A stretch of 64,000 nt of DNA from the NCBI RefSeq assembly GCF_014191715.1, contig NZ_JACHWY010000002.1:558001-622000 (forward strand). Reading direction: 5' to 3'. Of this stretch, positions 18,266 through 28,124 are shown one piece after another. Every line of letters begins with the position of its first letter. Position 1 is the first letter of the stretch. The DNA is from Litorivivens lipolytica. Lineage in GTDB: Bacteria > Pseudomonadota > Gammaproteobacteria > Pseudomonadales > Spongiibacteraceae. Under the pieces are notes generated by a model. That model was not told the origin of the DNA, did no database searches, and saw only the letters and a program-made list of their open reading frames with translations. A program made the translations under genes and the position numbers.

Positions 18266-21200
18266 TTATTGAGAACTTGCAGTCGTGCTGGAAAGGCGCG
18301 CGCTTGCGCGTGAGATTAGCGCGTCGCCCATGAGGTAAATACAGGGCACGAAAATCAGCGTGATAAAAGATGCTGTCAGTACGCCAAAGGCTAGCGCGAC
18401 GACCATCGGCTTCAAAAACTGCGCCTGGATTGAGCTTTCCATCATGATGGGGGTTAGCCCGATAAAGGTGGTCATGGATGTGAGCACAATTGGCCGGAAG
18501 CGATCCCGGGCGCCTTGTAAAACAGCATCCATCGCGTCGCGTCCTTCGGTACGAAGGGTGTTGATGCGATCGAGTAGTACCAGATTATCGTTCACCACCA
18601 CACCGGCACAGGCCACCATACCCAGCACCGAAAACATGGCCAGTTCCTGACCCAGCAGCAGGTGGCCGAGCAAACCTCCCATAAATCCGAAGGGAATCGC
18701 CGTCATAATAATGACCGGCTGCCAGTACGACTGGAATACGATAGCCATCAGGCCATAAATCAACAACAGTGACAGCAACATCAATTGCGCTGTGCGATCG
18801 AGGAACTCGGATTGCTGTTGTTGCTCACCTTCTTTCTGTACCGTTGCTTCGGGGAAACGTGACTCCCATTGCGGATCGTTTAGCAGAGCACCAAGTACCG
18901 CGCCGGCGCTGAAACCCGGCTGTAGGTCGGCAGAGACACTCGCTACCCGTTGTCGGTCAATTCGATCAATGGTGGTGTATCCGTCGACAAAGTCGAGTTC
19001 GGCAACCGCCTGGAAAGGGATTTCACGGCCGTCGGCAGTCCGTATCTTCATATCGCGCAGGCTGTGAATGGATTCTCGCGATTCTCGCGGATAGCGCACC
19101 ATAACCCTGACGTCTTCACGCAGGCGCGGAATGCGCTGCACCTCCTCGCCGTAAAACCCCTGCCTGACCTGTCGGGCAACGTCACGCAATTGAATGCCCA
19201 GAGACTCGGCGCGGGGTTTCAAATCCAGTGAAATTTCTGCCTGAGGGTTGGCGAGACTATTGCGGACATTGAACACCCCGGGGTAGCGCGCGAGTTCTGC
19301 TGCGATCGCATCAGTGGTCTCGCGCAAGCGTTCAACGTCGTCGGCCACCACCTGTAGCTCAATGGCTTTTCCGAGTGGAATAATGGTAAAGGCGATATCA
19401 ACATCCTTGGCGTTGGGCAACGGGCCGATCAGCTCTTGCCACTGGTCTCTCAATGTCTGAACGGGCTGGTTGCGTTGCTCGACGTTCAGCAGTTCCAGTG
19501 TCGCGCGCACGGTATTGTTGTAGGCAGCAGCCTCGATACTGCCAGCGTAGGACAGATCGCTGTTATCGTTCAGTTCCGCTTTGATGTCCTCGGCAGCGGC
19601 GATCATGCGTTCCATGGTGCGCTCGACCTCAGAAAAGGGAACGCCTTCTTCCAGCGTAACGTTCGCAACCAGATGATCCCCGGGAACCCGCGGGAAAAAA
19701 CTGGCTTTCATCCAGCCGCCGATCAGGAAAGACAAAACGATCATAAACAGGGCGATGAAGCCCGCCACCGTGATACCGCGGCGATGGATGCAGGACGCCA
19801 GTAGAGGCTGATAGATGCGATCACCAACCGCATGCAAACCCTTGGAAAAACGCTGGCGAATGTTACCGAGACCACGCTGCCAGGCAAAGCGCCCGGGTTG
19901 TTCCGGTTTCATGCGCGCCAGGTGAGCGGGCAAAATCATGGTGGATTCAAACAGGGAAAAGGCCAGTGCCAGCATCACCACATCGGCGAGGTTCGGTGGC
20001 TCGGCGGCTTCTTCCGGCAAGAAATAAAAGGGTACAAAAAACAGCATGGTCGAGATCACCGCAAACCACACCGGTTTCATAACGGCGCGCGTGCCATACC
20101 AGGCGCCTTCCGCGCCGGGCTTGCCCTGTTCCTGTGCGCTGTAAATGGATTCGCCAACGATAATCGCGTCGTCGACGACGATACCGAGAATCAGAATAAA
20201 CGCGAACAGGGACACCATATTCAGACTGGTGCCCAATACCGGCAGCAACCAGATCGCACCGAGAAAAGCGACGCCAATCCCGGCGCTAACCCAGATTGCC
20301 AGTAGGGGGCGAAGAAACAGCAGCAGCAGAATAAACACCAATACCAAGCCGCCAAAGCCGTTGCTGAGCAGGGTATTCATACGTTCCCCAAAGGGGATCG
20401 ACATATCTCGCCACAAGCGGAGTTCCACACCGGGTGGCAGCGTAGGTGTGATCTGTTCGACGTAGTTGCGCACCGCGGCGCTGGTCTTCAGTACGTTGGG
20501 GCGAGTTGTGACGTACACGTCGACGGAATAAGAGGGCTTGCGATCAAATAGCCCGATAACATCGATTTCTTCAAAGCCATCGATGACGGTCGCGACATCG
20601 GCTACCGTCAGTTGAGCACCGTCGATCTTGCTGCGCAGAGGAATCTGTTCAAACTCCCGTGCGGTGTAAGCCTGTCCGCGAATCTGAATCTGCAGATCAC
20701 CGTCATCGGTACGGATCTTACCGCCGGGCATGGTGACAGAAGTCTGCCGCACAGCCGTAGCGACATCGTCGAAATTCAGCCCATACTGACGCAGGGCCGC
20801 TTCCGAAATCTCAATGGCGAGCTCGTCGTTGCGCGGTGTCCTCAGTTCGACCAGTGATACTGCAGGCAGTGCAGAAAGCTCCTCGCGAATGGTCTCTCCC
20901 AGCTCTTTTAACTGCGCTTCTGGCAGCTCGCCGGACAGTGTCAGGCTGATCATGCGGCTGCGCCACAAGCGCTCGCTGATCAAGGGGCGCTCGGTCTCAG
21001 CGGGGAAGGTGGTAATCCCTTCGACTCGGGTTTTGATATCGTTCAGCAGTCGCTGAGAATCTTCACCGCTGGCAATATCCACCACCACGCTGGCTTGGCC
21101 CTCGCGGGCGGTTGACCGCATCTCTTCAATGCCGTTGACATCGGCGATGGCTTCTTCAATTCTCAGAACGATCTGTTTTTCAACTTCGCCGGGATTGGCG

Positions 21201-21361
21201 CCGGGATAGTTAACGGTAATGGTGATCTGATTCAGCTTGCGCTGCGGGAAAAACTCCTTGTCGAGTTGCGGCAGCGTGGTGATGCCGCCGAGAAAGACCA
21301 GCAGCATGACCAAGTGAGCGGCAATCGGGTTGTGGATAAACCAGCGGGTAACGCTGCTCAT
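18266..21361 (-). CDS. RND-family efflux transporter, inner-membrane pump
   Basis: A 1031-residue proton-driven exporter. It shows the RND plan of 12 transmembrane segments with two large periplasmic loops: an N-terminal TM ('AAHLVMLLVFLGGITTLPQL'), a first TM cluster at about residues 330-540, and a second at about 860-1010. TM4 carries the Asp-Asp proton-relay pair in 'GIVVDDAIIVGES'. It overlaps the upstream adaptor gene by 4 bp (ATGA), so the pump and adaptor are made together. No outer-membrane factor gene follows, so a shared TolC-like channel is likely. The substrate is unknown. Confidence 0.92.
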   Translation of the reverse strand: MSSVTRWFIHNPIAAHLVMLLVFLGGITTLPQLDKEFFPQRKLNQITITVNYPGANPGEVEKQIVLRIEEAIADVNGIEEMRSTAREGQASVVVDIASGEDSQRLLNDIKTRVEGITTFPAETERPLISERLWRSRMISLTLSGELPEAQLKELGETIREELSALPAVSLVELRTPRNDELAIEISEAALRQYGLNFDDVATAVRQTSVTMPGGKIRTDDGDLQIQIRGQAYTAREFEQIPLRSKIDGAQLTVADVATVIDGFEEIDVIGLFDRKPSYSVDVYVTTRPNVLKTSAAVRNYVEQITPTLPPGVELRLWRDMSIPFGERMNTLLSNGFGGLVLVFILLLLFLRPLLAIWVSAGIGVAFLGAIWLLPVLGTSLNMVSLFAFILILGIVVDDAIIVGESIYSAQEQGKPGAEGAWYGTRAVMKPVWFAVISTMLFFVPFYFLPEEAAEPPNLADVVMLALAFSLFESTMILPAHLARMKPEQPGRFAWQRGLGNIRQRFSKGLHAVGDRIYQPLLASCIHRRGITVAGFIALFMIVLSFLIGGWMKASFFPRVPGDHLVANVTLEEGVPFSEVERTMERMIAAAEDIKAELNDNSDLSYAGSIEAAAYNNTVRATLELLNVEQRNQPVQTLRDQWQELIGPLPNAKDVDIAFTIIPLGKAIELQVVADDVERLRETTDAIAAELARYPGVFNVRNSLANPQAEISLDLKPRAESLGIQLRDVARQVRQGFYGEEVQRIPRLREDVRVMVRYPRESRESIHSLRDMKIRTADGREIPFQAVAELDFVDGYTTIDRIDRQRVASVSADLQPGFSAGAVLGALLNDPQWESRFPEATVQKEGEQQQQSEFLDRTAQLMLLSLLLIYGLMAIVFQSYWQPVIIMTAIPFGFMGGLLGHLLLGQELAMFSVLGMVACAGVVVNDNLVLLDRINTLRTEGRDAMDAVLQGARDRFRPIVLTSMTTFIGLTPIMMESSIQAQFLKPMVVALAFGVLTASFITLIFVPCIYLMGDALISRASARLSSTTASSQ

Positions 21362-22518
21362 AGTTGCTGACTCGCGGTCTGTGCGCTTTGGGGCAATCTC
21401 GGTAACAGGGCCATGCCCGGAACCGGATTGGCGAGGTAGGAGGTAACCAGTCGCAGCGGCTGATCATCGGGCAGTTGAATGGCAACCTTATCACCTGAAG
21501 CTTGCAGTACCTCGACCTGTTGAATCGTCAGGCGGTTATCCTCGTCGAGCAGCCACAGGGTATCGCGTGGGTGGAGTGCAGCTTGTGGAATGATCGCAAC
21601 ATTGTCGAGTGCCTTGCTGGGCAGACTGACTTCCACAAATTGACCGGCCAGCAACGCGTCGGGGCCACTAAAAGGCTGATCTATCTCAACCATGGCCGCG
21701 AGCTGGCGGGTATCTGAATCGAGGCGTGCGCCGCTGCGAACGAGGCTGGCTTGTCGCGTCAGCGTCTTGTTGCCAAAGTGCGCTTTAACTTCCACATCAA
21801 CGGGGCCGTCAGCGGCCAGCGGCAGTGCCAGCAAACGCAGCTGACGTTCGCTCAACGGCAAGGCAATTTCGCCGACGCTGGCGTCAAAAATACTGGCGAC
21901 AGGTGTGCCGGGAGACACATATTGGCCAAGGTTGGCCTGGAGGTTGTACAACCGGCCATTAAAAGGAGCGTGGATGCGGGTGCGCTGGAGATTTAACTCG
22001 GCTTTGCGCAGATCGGCCTCGGCGGCGGCCACGGCAGCTTCCATCGCTTTCAGTTGTGGTTTGCGCAGAAACAGGTCATTGGCTTCCCGACTGCCGAGGT
22101 CGCGCCACTCGCGCTTGGCCTGTCGGGCGCGACCTTTCTCGAGCGCCAGTGCCTGTTCGGCATCGGCGAGTCGCGCCTTGGCGCGGACGACTTCCGTTTC
22201 GTAGTCGGCAGGGTCTATCTGAAGCAGCATCGTCTCGGCTGAAACAGAAGCGCCATCCGCAAACGCGGGCATCACACTCACTATCCGCCCACTGACTTCA
22301 GCAACCAGATCGATATCTCGCTTGGCGGTGAGAGTGCCTTCACTTTGGAGTGTAATAATGCTGGTTTGCGGTTGCAGAGACAGAATGTCCACGCTGGGCA
22401 CTGCAGCCGCAGCGACCGCTTTCGGCTCAGGAGCAGGCTTGCCATTGGCGATGACGAAGGCAGTCGCAAAGCCTCCCGCCAGAATGAGCAGGGGAGTGAA
22501 TCGTTTCAGCATCGACAT
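21358..22518 (-). CDS. RND efflux periplasmic adaptor (membrane fusion protein)
   Basis: A 386-residue adaptor linking the RND pump to an outer-membrane channel. It has an N-terminal signal anchor ('LLILAGGFATAFVIANG'), a lipoyl/biotinyl-like half ('IDLVAEVSGRIVSVMPAFAD'), a coiled-coil hairpin at about residues 110-170, and the second lipoyl half ('RIHAPFNGRLYNLQANLGQYV'). A beta-barrel domain follows. It is the first gene of the two-gene efflux operon. The promoter must lie in the AT-rich stretch at 22519-22660 shared with the divergent gene. Confidence 0.92.
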   Translation of the reverse strand: MSMLKRFTPLLILAGGFATAFVIANGKPAPEPKAVAAAAVPSVDILSLQPQTSIITLQSEGTLTAKRDIDLVAEVSGRIVSVMPAFADGASVSAETMLLQIDPADYETEVVRAKARLADAEQALALEKGRARQAKREWRDLGSREANDLFLRKPQLKAMEAAVAAAEADLRKAELNLQRTRIHAPFNGRLYNLQANLGQYVSPGTPVASIFDASVGEIALPLSERQLRLLALPLAADGPVDVEVKAHFGNKTLTRQASLVRSGARLDSDTRQLAAMVEIDQPFSGPDALLAGQFVEVSLPSKALDNVAIIPQAALHPRDTLWLLDEDNRLTIQQVEVLQASGDKVAIQLPDDQPLRLVTSYLANPVPGMALLPRLPQSAQTASQQL

Positions 22519-22676
22519 CAGTCTATCGGTTCCCGTCTGTTATGGTTGTCGTACCTGCTTTGCAGCATGCGAGTAGTCTATGGCTTGGTTGCGCAACAAA
22601 TGATATAAAGATAATATATTAATACATTTAAATGTCGAGCGCTGTATTACGTGCCGCCAGCAACCTTGGATTGCGT

Positions 22677-23342
22677 ATGAATGAAATTCTCTGGCTCCAG
22701 TTTGCCCATATTGTTGCCTTTGTCTACTGGCTAGGTGGGGACCTCGGAACCTTTGTCGCCAGTCGCTACGTGGTCAACCGCGACATCGGGGTTGAGGCGC
22801 GCGCCATTGCCCTCAAAATCATGCTGGCCTGCGATCAGGGCCCGAAAATGAGTATGCCCCTTATTCTGCCGCTGGGTATGCACATGTCGGTCTCCATGGG
22901 TTTGGTGCAGATTCCTACTTGGGCTTTACTGGTCGTCTGGTTATTGGCCGCCGTTTGGTTGGGCAATGTCCTGGTACTTTATTTTAATGAAGGTAAAGCC
23001 TTTACTGCGCGCCTGAGCCAGTTTGATCTGTATTTTCGTATTGCGGTCGTCATCGCCTTGACGGTATTTGCGGTCATGGGGCTGTTGGATCAGGCACCGA
23101 TTTTTGCGGATTGGGTGGCTTGGAAGATCCTCGTTTTTGCCGCCCTGGTGTGCTGCGGTATCGCCATTCGAATCAATCTGAAACCCTTTGTGCCGGCTTT
23201 TGTAAAGCTGATGAGCGAAGGCCCGAGTGAATTGGTCAACAATACCATGGCCGATTCTGTTGCGCGTTGCCGCCCGTGGGTCTGGATAATCTGGCTAGGC
23301 TTGTTTGTTAACGCCGCCTTCGGTGTTCATTTGATTGGCTGA
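22677..23342 (+). CDS. Multi-pass inner-membrane protein of unknown function
   Basis: A 221-residue hydrophobic protein with about five or six predicted membrane segments, opening 'LWLQFAHIVAFVYWLGGDLG'. This 'FAHI...WLGG' opening is reminiscent of CopD/DUF2269-type membrane proteins, but I cannot assign a function. An upstream ATG at 22632 would add 15 residues; it lacks a ribosome-binding site, while 22677 has a GGA seven bases away. It begins a run of same-strand genes (GST, two hydrolases) with a 36-bp gap to the GST and may be co-transcribed with them. Confidence 0.65.
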   Translation: MNEILWLQFAHIVAFVYWLGGDLGTFVASRYVVNRDIGVEARAIALKIMLACDQGPKMSMPLILPLGMHMSVSMGLVQIPTWALLVVWLLAAVWLGNVLVLYFNEGKAFTARLSQFDLYFRIAVVIALTVFAVMGLLDQAPIFADWVAWKILVFAALVCCGIAIRINLKPFVPAFVKLMSEGPSELVNNTMADSVARCRPWVWIIWLGLFVNAAFGVHLIG

Positions 23343-23378
23343 TCTGCGCAGGCAGAAACGTTCTTTTTGGAGACAGCA

Positions 23379-24020
23379 ATGAAACTCTACAGCGTGCCTC
23401 ATTCGCCTTACGCATCCCGCATACGTATTCAGATCCTCGCCGGTAAGCTGCCGATCGAGGTCGCCGCTCCGGAGGGGGGCTTGGGGTCTGAGTCCTTCAA
23501 AGCGATGACTCCCACGGGGAAGGTGCCGGCGCTGGAGGTGGATGGCAGTACGCTGGTGGAATCTGCGGCGATCATGGAGTTCCTGGAGGAACGCTTTCCA
23601 GAGCAGGCGCTCATGCCCACGGACCCATTGCAACGTGCCTGGCTACGCAGTGTCGGGCGTTTTACCGACTTGGATCTAGCGCAGGCGCTATTTCCGCTGT
23701 TTCTGGAACTCAAGTTGAAAAGCGGCGACAGCGAAGCCATTGCCAAAAATCTCGACGCACTCAAGGCTCGCCTGGCGACCTTAGAAAAGTTTTTGAGCCA
23801 GCCGCTGGCACCTGCCTTGTCAGAGTTTGGGTTTCTCGACTGCCTGCTTGCCCCAACCTTGTTTTATGTGGTGAAAGTGCCGGCGATCTTCGGTGAGGCC
23901 GATATACTGTCGGCAACGCCACTTTTGAAGCAATGGTGGCATGCTGCGGCGGAGCGAAAACAGGTTGCACCGGTGCTGGATGAGATGAGTGCCGGGCTTG
24001 CCGCCATGATGGGCAGCTGA
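23379..24020 (+). CDS. Glutathione S-transferase family protein
   Basis: A 213-residue GST-fold protein. The N-terminal thioredoxin-like domain reads 'MKLYSVPHSPYASRIRIQIL' and carries 'LVESAAIMEFLEERFPEQ', the glutathione-contact 'E-S-A-x-I' pattern. The C-terminal half is all-helical. The start is the ATG at 23379 with GGAG at 23369-23372; the TTG at 23367 overlaps that site. The stop codon overlaps the next gene's ATG (TGATG), so translation is coupled to the hydrolase that follows. The likely role is conjugation or detoxification; the substrate is unknown. Confidence 0.85.
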   Translation: MKLYSVPHSPYASRIRIQILAGKLPIEVAAPEGGLGSESFKAMTPTGKVPALEVDGSTLVESAAIMEFLEERFPEQALMPTDPLQRAWLRSVGRFTDLDLAQALFPLFLELKLKSGDSEAIAKNLDALKARLATLEKFLSQPLAPALSEFGFLDCLLAPTLFYVVKVPAIFGEADILSATPLLKQWWHAAAERKQVAPVLDEMSAGLAAMMGS

Positions 24021-24988
24021 TGGCTACCTTGCTGCGCTGGTTCGGGCGGGCTGTGTTGGCACTGTGTCTGCTGGTGCTGGCATATATGCTGTTCGCGCTG
24101 GTGGCCTATCGTGATATCCCCACAGACGTTCTGATCGAACGCTACGCTGATGACAATCTTGCCTTTGCCGACGTTGATGGCAATCGCATCGCCTACCGCC
24201 TTGATGGCCAGCCGCTGGGTAGTGCCCCCGTCGTCGTTTTGATTCACTCGCACTATTTCAATTCAAGGATGTGGGATGCCTGGATTCCACATTTGAGTGA
24301 TGCCTTTACCTTGCTGCGCTTTGATATGACGAGTCATGGCCTCACCGGTCCGGAAGCGAATAACGATTACAGCATGGTGCGGGATATTGCGCTGATGGAA
24401 GGCTTATTTGAATCGCTGTCACTCGAGCGTTTTAGTCTGGTGGGGTCTTCGTTGGGTGGAAATTTCGCTTTTCACTACGCCGCACGCCACCCCGAACAGG
24501 TTGAGCATCTGGTGCTGATCAATTCAGGTGGTCTGAAGCGAAAGCAGAGCAGCAAACGCAATGCGAAGGCCATCCCGGAGTGGTTCTACCGCGTATTCTA
24601 TTTCGTACCCGAGCTGGCTTACCGCCGATTTATTGAATGGATGGTTTACGACCCCTCCATCGTGAGCGATGCGCTGGTTGAAGAATTTCACGCCATGTTT
24701 CGGCGCAGCGGCAATCGCCAGGCAGAGCTCAGCCGTATGCGCAGCTTCGATGTGGGCGAGCCGGCGCCAGTACTCGCTCAGGTTCGCGCTCCCGTGTTGA
24801 TAGTGTGGGGTGAAAATAATCCGCAATTGCCGACGGAGCAGGTGCCTCAGTTTGCGCGATTGTTAGTGTCTTCGCCGCGAGTCGTCAGCAAAATACTGCC
24901 GCAAGCTGGACACTTGCTGCCCGTGGAAAAACCTGAACAAAGCGCCAAGTTGACGCGCCGCTTTTTGCTCCAGGGAGATATCGAATGA
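24020..24988 (+). CDS. Alpha/beta hydrolase with N-terminal membrane anchor
   Basis: A 322-residue hydrolase. A hydrophobic segment at residues 10-30 ('AVLALCLLVLAYMLFALVAY') is a probable inner-membrane anchor. The catalytic domain has 'VVLIHSHYFNSRMWDAW', the nucleophile elbow 'VGSSLGGNFAF' and the catalytic His in 'AGHLLPVEKP'. It is translationally coupled to the GST upstream and overlaps the lipoprotein gene downstream by 4 bp (ATGA). The substrate is unknown. Confidence 0.85.
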   Translation: MATLLRWFGRAVLALCLLVLAYMLFALVAYRDIPTDVLIERYADDNLAFADVDGNRIAYRLDGQPLGSAPVVVLIHSHYFNSRMWDAWIPHLSDAFTLLRFDMTSHGLTGPEANNDYSMVRDIALMEGLFESLSLERFSLVGSSLGGNFAFHYAARHPEQVEHLVLINSGGLKRKQSSKRNAKAIPEWFYRVFYFVPELAYRRFIEWMVYDPSIVSDALVEEFHAMFRRSGNRQAELSRMRSFDVGEPAPVLAQVRAPVLIVWGENNPQLPTEQVPQFARLLVSSPRVVSKILPQAGHLLPVEKPEQSAKLTRRFLLQGDIE

Positions 24989-26013
24989 AGCGAAGGGTGG
25001 TCATTCTACTGGCGTGCCTGCTTGCCGCTTGCGGCAACGAGCCGGCAGAAAAGCCGCCGTTTTCGCCCTTGTCTGTTGATTCAGAAGTCCTCGCCCGGAC
25101 CTTGCCCGGCTATTCCACTGGCAGCTATCGTTCCGAGGTTGTGGATGGGCTCGTACTGGAAGCGCCGGAGCTGGCGAACGCTGAATTGGTTTTGCGTATC
25201 TGGTATCCGGAAGCCTTTGATGGCGAAAGCCCGGTCGTTATATTCTCGCACGGCAATTGGTCGGATCGCGAAAAGTATGATCGCCTTCTCTCTCATTGGA
25301 GTAGTCATGGCTATACGGTGATTGCAACGACTCACCTTGATGGCCGTAGTATGGCGCGCGGCATCTTTAACAGTCTGCGCTATGGTCAGCTTGGGCTTAT
25401 TGATGCCCGGGTACAGGATATTCAGTTTTTGCTCGACCATCTTTCGGTGATCGAAGCTGAACTGGAAGAATCGATTGGTTCAGCGCTTACCTTTCAAAAA
25501 GACCATGTGGTTATCGCCGGTCATTCCTTTGGTGCGTTTACTGCCCAGCAGTTTGCTGGGGCCATCGCGTCCGATGAAAACGTGATATCGCGAGCGAGTG
25601 ACGACCGGGTTGCCGGGGTCATCGCCATTTCCCCGCCGGGGCCCATGTTTGATGCGATCCATGAAAAAAGCTGGGAAAACATGCAAGGCCCGGTGTTGGT
25701 CACCACCGGAACCTGGGATAGTAATCCCCAGTTCTGGCCCGACTGGCGAGCCCACCTGATGTCGTTTGAAACGTCACAGCCGGGCGAGCAGTACGCGTTA
25801 GTTGTTGAAGGTGCGGATCACTATCTCGGCAATCTGATCTGTCGCCCGGAGCGGGAGGCCGAGCCGCAAACCGATGCATTGGCGATGGTAAACAGCGCCA
25901 GTGTGGCGTTTTTGAATTCGGTATTGAAAGCCTCAGACGACAACCTAGCTCAATTGAGTGCCGGGGCTATTAGCGATCTTACGGATGGTTTTGCTGACTT
26001 TCGGAAACGTTAG
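24985..26013 (+). CDS. Lipoprotein alpha/beta hydrolase (dienelactone hydrolase / PAF-acetylhydrolase-like)
   Basis: A 342-residue exported hydrolase. The signal peptide ends in the lipobox 'LLAAC' with the lipidated Cys at 16. The catalytic domain has the oxyanion-side 'VIFSHGNWSDREKYDRLL', nucleophile elbow 'IAGHSFGAFTAQ' and likely catalytic His in 'VEGADHYLGNL'. This places it in the predicted dienelactone hydrolase / platelet-activating-factor acetylhydrolase superfamily, which also includes chlorophyllases. It is last in its operon, and its 3' end overlaps the convergent MFS gene by 35 bp. Confidence 0.82.
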   Translation: MKRRVVILLACLLAACGNEPAEKPPFSPLSVDSEVLARTLPGYSTGSYRSEVVDGLVLEAPELANAELVLRIWYPEAFDGESPVVIFSHGNWSDREKYDRLLSHWSSHGYTVIATTHLDGRSMARGIFNSLRYGQLGLIDARVQDIQFLLDHLSVIEAELEESIGSALTFQKDHVVIAGHSFGAFTAQQFAGAIASDENVISRASDDRVAGVIAISPPGPMFDAIHEKSWENMQGPVLVTTGTWDSNPQFWPDWRAHLMSFETSQPGEQYALVVEGADHYLGNLICRPEREAEPQTDALAMVNSASVAFLNSVLKASDDNLAQLSAGAISDLTDGFADFRKR

Positions 26014-27163
26014 CCTTCATCTGCCCCAGCACCCACGCAATCATACACAGCGCGACGGCGGTTCCCAGTAACCAGGACAGGTGATAGCCCAAGGTGCTCA
26101 GGGCAAAGCCGGCCGCCAGTGGACCAAATACCCGCCCCCAGGCGGCGCTTGCGGAAGTGGTTCCCAGCATGCGCCCGCGGAGGTGGATAGGTGTGCGATG
26201 GGCGACCAGTGTGTTGAGTACTGGCGTGCATACGGTGCCGCCACTGACAATCATGAAGAAGGCGAGCACAATGACCATCGCGCTATCGGCACTGGCGGCG
26301 ACCACATAGCCCGTCGCCATCAACGAGGTGCCGATCAACAGTAGCTTGAGTTCGCCGAGCCATGTCACCAGCCGCCCAATCAGGCCAGCCTGAAGCATTG
26401 CCATGGCCAACCCCTGTGCACCAAACACCATGCCGACTTCTCTCGCACCCCAGCCCAGCATATGGCCGACCCACAAGGGGAACAGGTAACTAATAGCCGT
26501 GTGGCAGCTGTTATTGAGAAAGTACTGCAGCGCCAATAGGGTATTGCCGCTCTCTTTTAGCATGGTGAGCAAGGATTGTTTTGAACTCGCGGCTCTTTGC
26601 TCCGCCTGATCCTCTCGCTGAGCGCGAGTAAGGGATTCGGGGAGAAAGATCGCACCGGCAATCAGCGCCGCAAAAGACAGCCCGGCGGCGACCAGTGCCG
26701 GCACCATAAATTCGCCATTGGGCCCTGCCAGCACGCCACCGAGGAAGGGGCCGATCACCATGCCCAGGCCGAAGGCGGCGCCGATAATGCCCATAAATTT
26801 TGCGCGCTCTTCCGGCTTGCTCATATCGGCGACCATCGCCGAAGCTACACCGAAATTACCGGCCATAATGCCCGCAAAAATACGCGACACGAACAGGGTC
26901 AGCAGCGTGGTGGAATAGGCCAGCATGATGTAGGACAGCCCTGCACCCCCTAGGCAAATCAGCAGAACCGGTTTGCGGCCAATCTGATCGCTCAGCTTTC
27001 CCCAGTAAGGTCCGCACAGTCCGCCGAATACCGAATAGATTGCGAGCAGCAGGGCAATATCCATGGCATCGCCGCCTAGCTGCGGTGCCAGAAAGGGCAG
27101 AATCGGAATGATGATGCCGAAGCCAATCAGGTCGATCAGGACAGTAGCGAACAGAATGGGCAT
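25979..27163 (-). CDS. MFS drug-type exporter (TetA-like, 12 TM)
   Basis: A 394-residue major facilitator protein of the drug:H+ antiporter-1 group. It opens 'ATVLIDLIGFGIIIPILPFL', with the loop 2-3 motif A 'WGKLSDQIGRKPVLLICLG' and a TetA-like layout of 12 membrane segments. Proteins of this type export drugs or metabolites. It lies downstream of the maleate-isomerase-like gene on the same strand, but a strong terminator (27176-27244) separates them, so it probably has its own promoter. Confidence 0.85.
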   Translation of the reverse strand: MPILFATVLIDLIGFGIIIPILPFLAPQLGGDAMDIALLLAIYSVFGGLCGPYWGKLSDQIGRKPVLLICLGGAGLSYIMLAYSTTLLTLFVSRIFAGIMAGNFGVASAMVADMSKPEERAKFMGIIGAAFGLGMVIGPFLGGVLAGPNGEFMVPALVAAGLSFAALIAGAIFLPESLTRAQREDQAEQRAASSKQSLLTMLKESGNTLLALQYFLNNSCHTAISYLFPLWVGHMLGWGAREVGMVFGAQGLAMAMLQAGLIGRLVTWLGELKLLLIGTSLMATGYVVAASADSAMVIVLAFFMIVSGGTVCTPVLNTLVAHRTPIHLRGRMLGTTSASAAWGRVFGPLAAGFALSTLGYHLSWLLGTAVALCMIAWVLGQMKANVSESQQNHP

Positions 27164-27175
27164 AAGTGGTTCCGG

Positions 27176-27244
27176 AAAAAATCGGGCGCCAGTTCAGTTT
27201 GGGGGAGGAGCGAACCGAGAATACTCCGGCCTGAACTGGCGCCC
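27176..27244 (-). terminator. Rho-independent terminator after the maleate-isomerase-like gene
   Basis: Read on the minus strand, a perfect 14-bp stem (plus-strand arms 27184-27197 and 27231-27244; GGGCGCCAGTTCAG and its complement) is followed by GA and a run of six T (plus-strand A-run 27176-27181). The loop is 33 nt and holds a smaller GGAG/CTCC pairing. It directly follows the stop codon of the 27260-28018 gene. Confidence 0.85.
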
Positions 27245-27259
27245 AAAGAGGGTATTAAC

Positions 27260-28018
27260 TCAATGTTCTGCCAACAGCGAACCAAAGCCGCGCACACGAT
27301 CGGGAATACCGTTGTTGCGCAGCGCATGCCAGAACGTCAGCGCATTGATCGCCAGTACCGGTTTGCCCAGTTCCTGTTCCAGCTGGGCAGCCAGCTCAAC
27401 AAAATACAGGTTGGTGCCGGCTTGCAGGATCAAGTCCACATCGTCGCCGTCGACCTCGCGTACCAGTTGGCGGGTTTTGCCAAAGTCTTCGTGGGCGATG
27501 GTCACCGGGCTATCGGAGCAGTGGCCCTTGATGCGCACGACTTCATAGCCGATATCACCGAGGAATTTCACCACCTGATTGTCGCCCACCGGCATATAGG
27601 GGCTGATGACGCCAATGCGTTTTACCCAAGGGTAGCAGGCCAAAGCATCGAGTATGGCCTGGGCGCCGAAGGTGATGTTGCAGCCACCGACCTCTTGAGC
27701 AATCTGGTTGTAGCGCTGGAATTCGCGATCTGAGCGCTCTTTGCCATCCCAGAAGGTTTCAGCGGAGTATCCGAAAATGACGTGATCCGGCTGGCAGGTC
27801 AGTGCATCGCGAAGCCCCTGTTCGGTTGCCGCGCCAATGGCCTTTACCATGTTCACAAAGTCGTCTTCATTCTGAACATTGAAGGGCGGAATCACGCAGG
27901 CGCGAGTCGCGAGCACCACGCCGTTGGGACACATTTTGTGGTACTCGGTTTCTACCGCGGTATTGGTAGAGGGAACCAGTACCGCGAACTTTTTGCGGTA
28001 TCCGTAGTAATCAGTCAT
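27260..28018 (-). CDS. Asp/Glu-racemase superfamily protein, maleate isomerase / arylmalonate decarboxylase-like
   Basis: A 252-residue protein. It opens 'KFAVLVPSTNTAVETEYHKM', the start pattern of maleate cis-trans isomerases and arylmalonate decarboxylases, and ends in 'KPVLAINALTFWHALRNNGI', also typical. Both positions where that superfamily usually carries catalytic cysteines look different: the first reads 'FGYSAETFWDG' and the second 'LQAGTNLYFVEL', neither with Cys. It is paralogous to the protein at 45965, which keeps Cys at the second site. A role in isomerising or decarboxylating a substituted maleate or malonate is possible; a non-catalytic or altered reaction is equally possible. 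Confidence 0.7.
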   Translation of the reverse strand: MTDYYGYRKKFAVLVPSTNTAVETEYHKMCPNGVVLATRACVIPPFNVQNEDDFVNMVKAIGAATEQGLRDALTCQPDHVIFGYSAETFWDGKERSDREFQRYNQIAQEVGGCNITFGAQAILDALACYPWVKRIGVISPYMPVGDNQVVKFLGDIGYEVVRIKGHCSDSPVTIAHEDFGKTRQLVREVDGDDVDLILQAGTNLYFVELAAQLEQELGKPVLAINALTFWHALRNNGIPDRVRGFGSLLAEH

Positions 28019-28124
28019 GACGCATTCTCTGGCGGAAACGGCTCTTGGTGGGCCGGGGTGCTTATGTTAATGTAATAAAGATATAACAATAGAATTAATT
28101 GCGCAAGTTGAACCCGGAGAATGT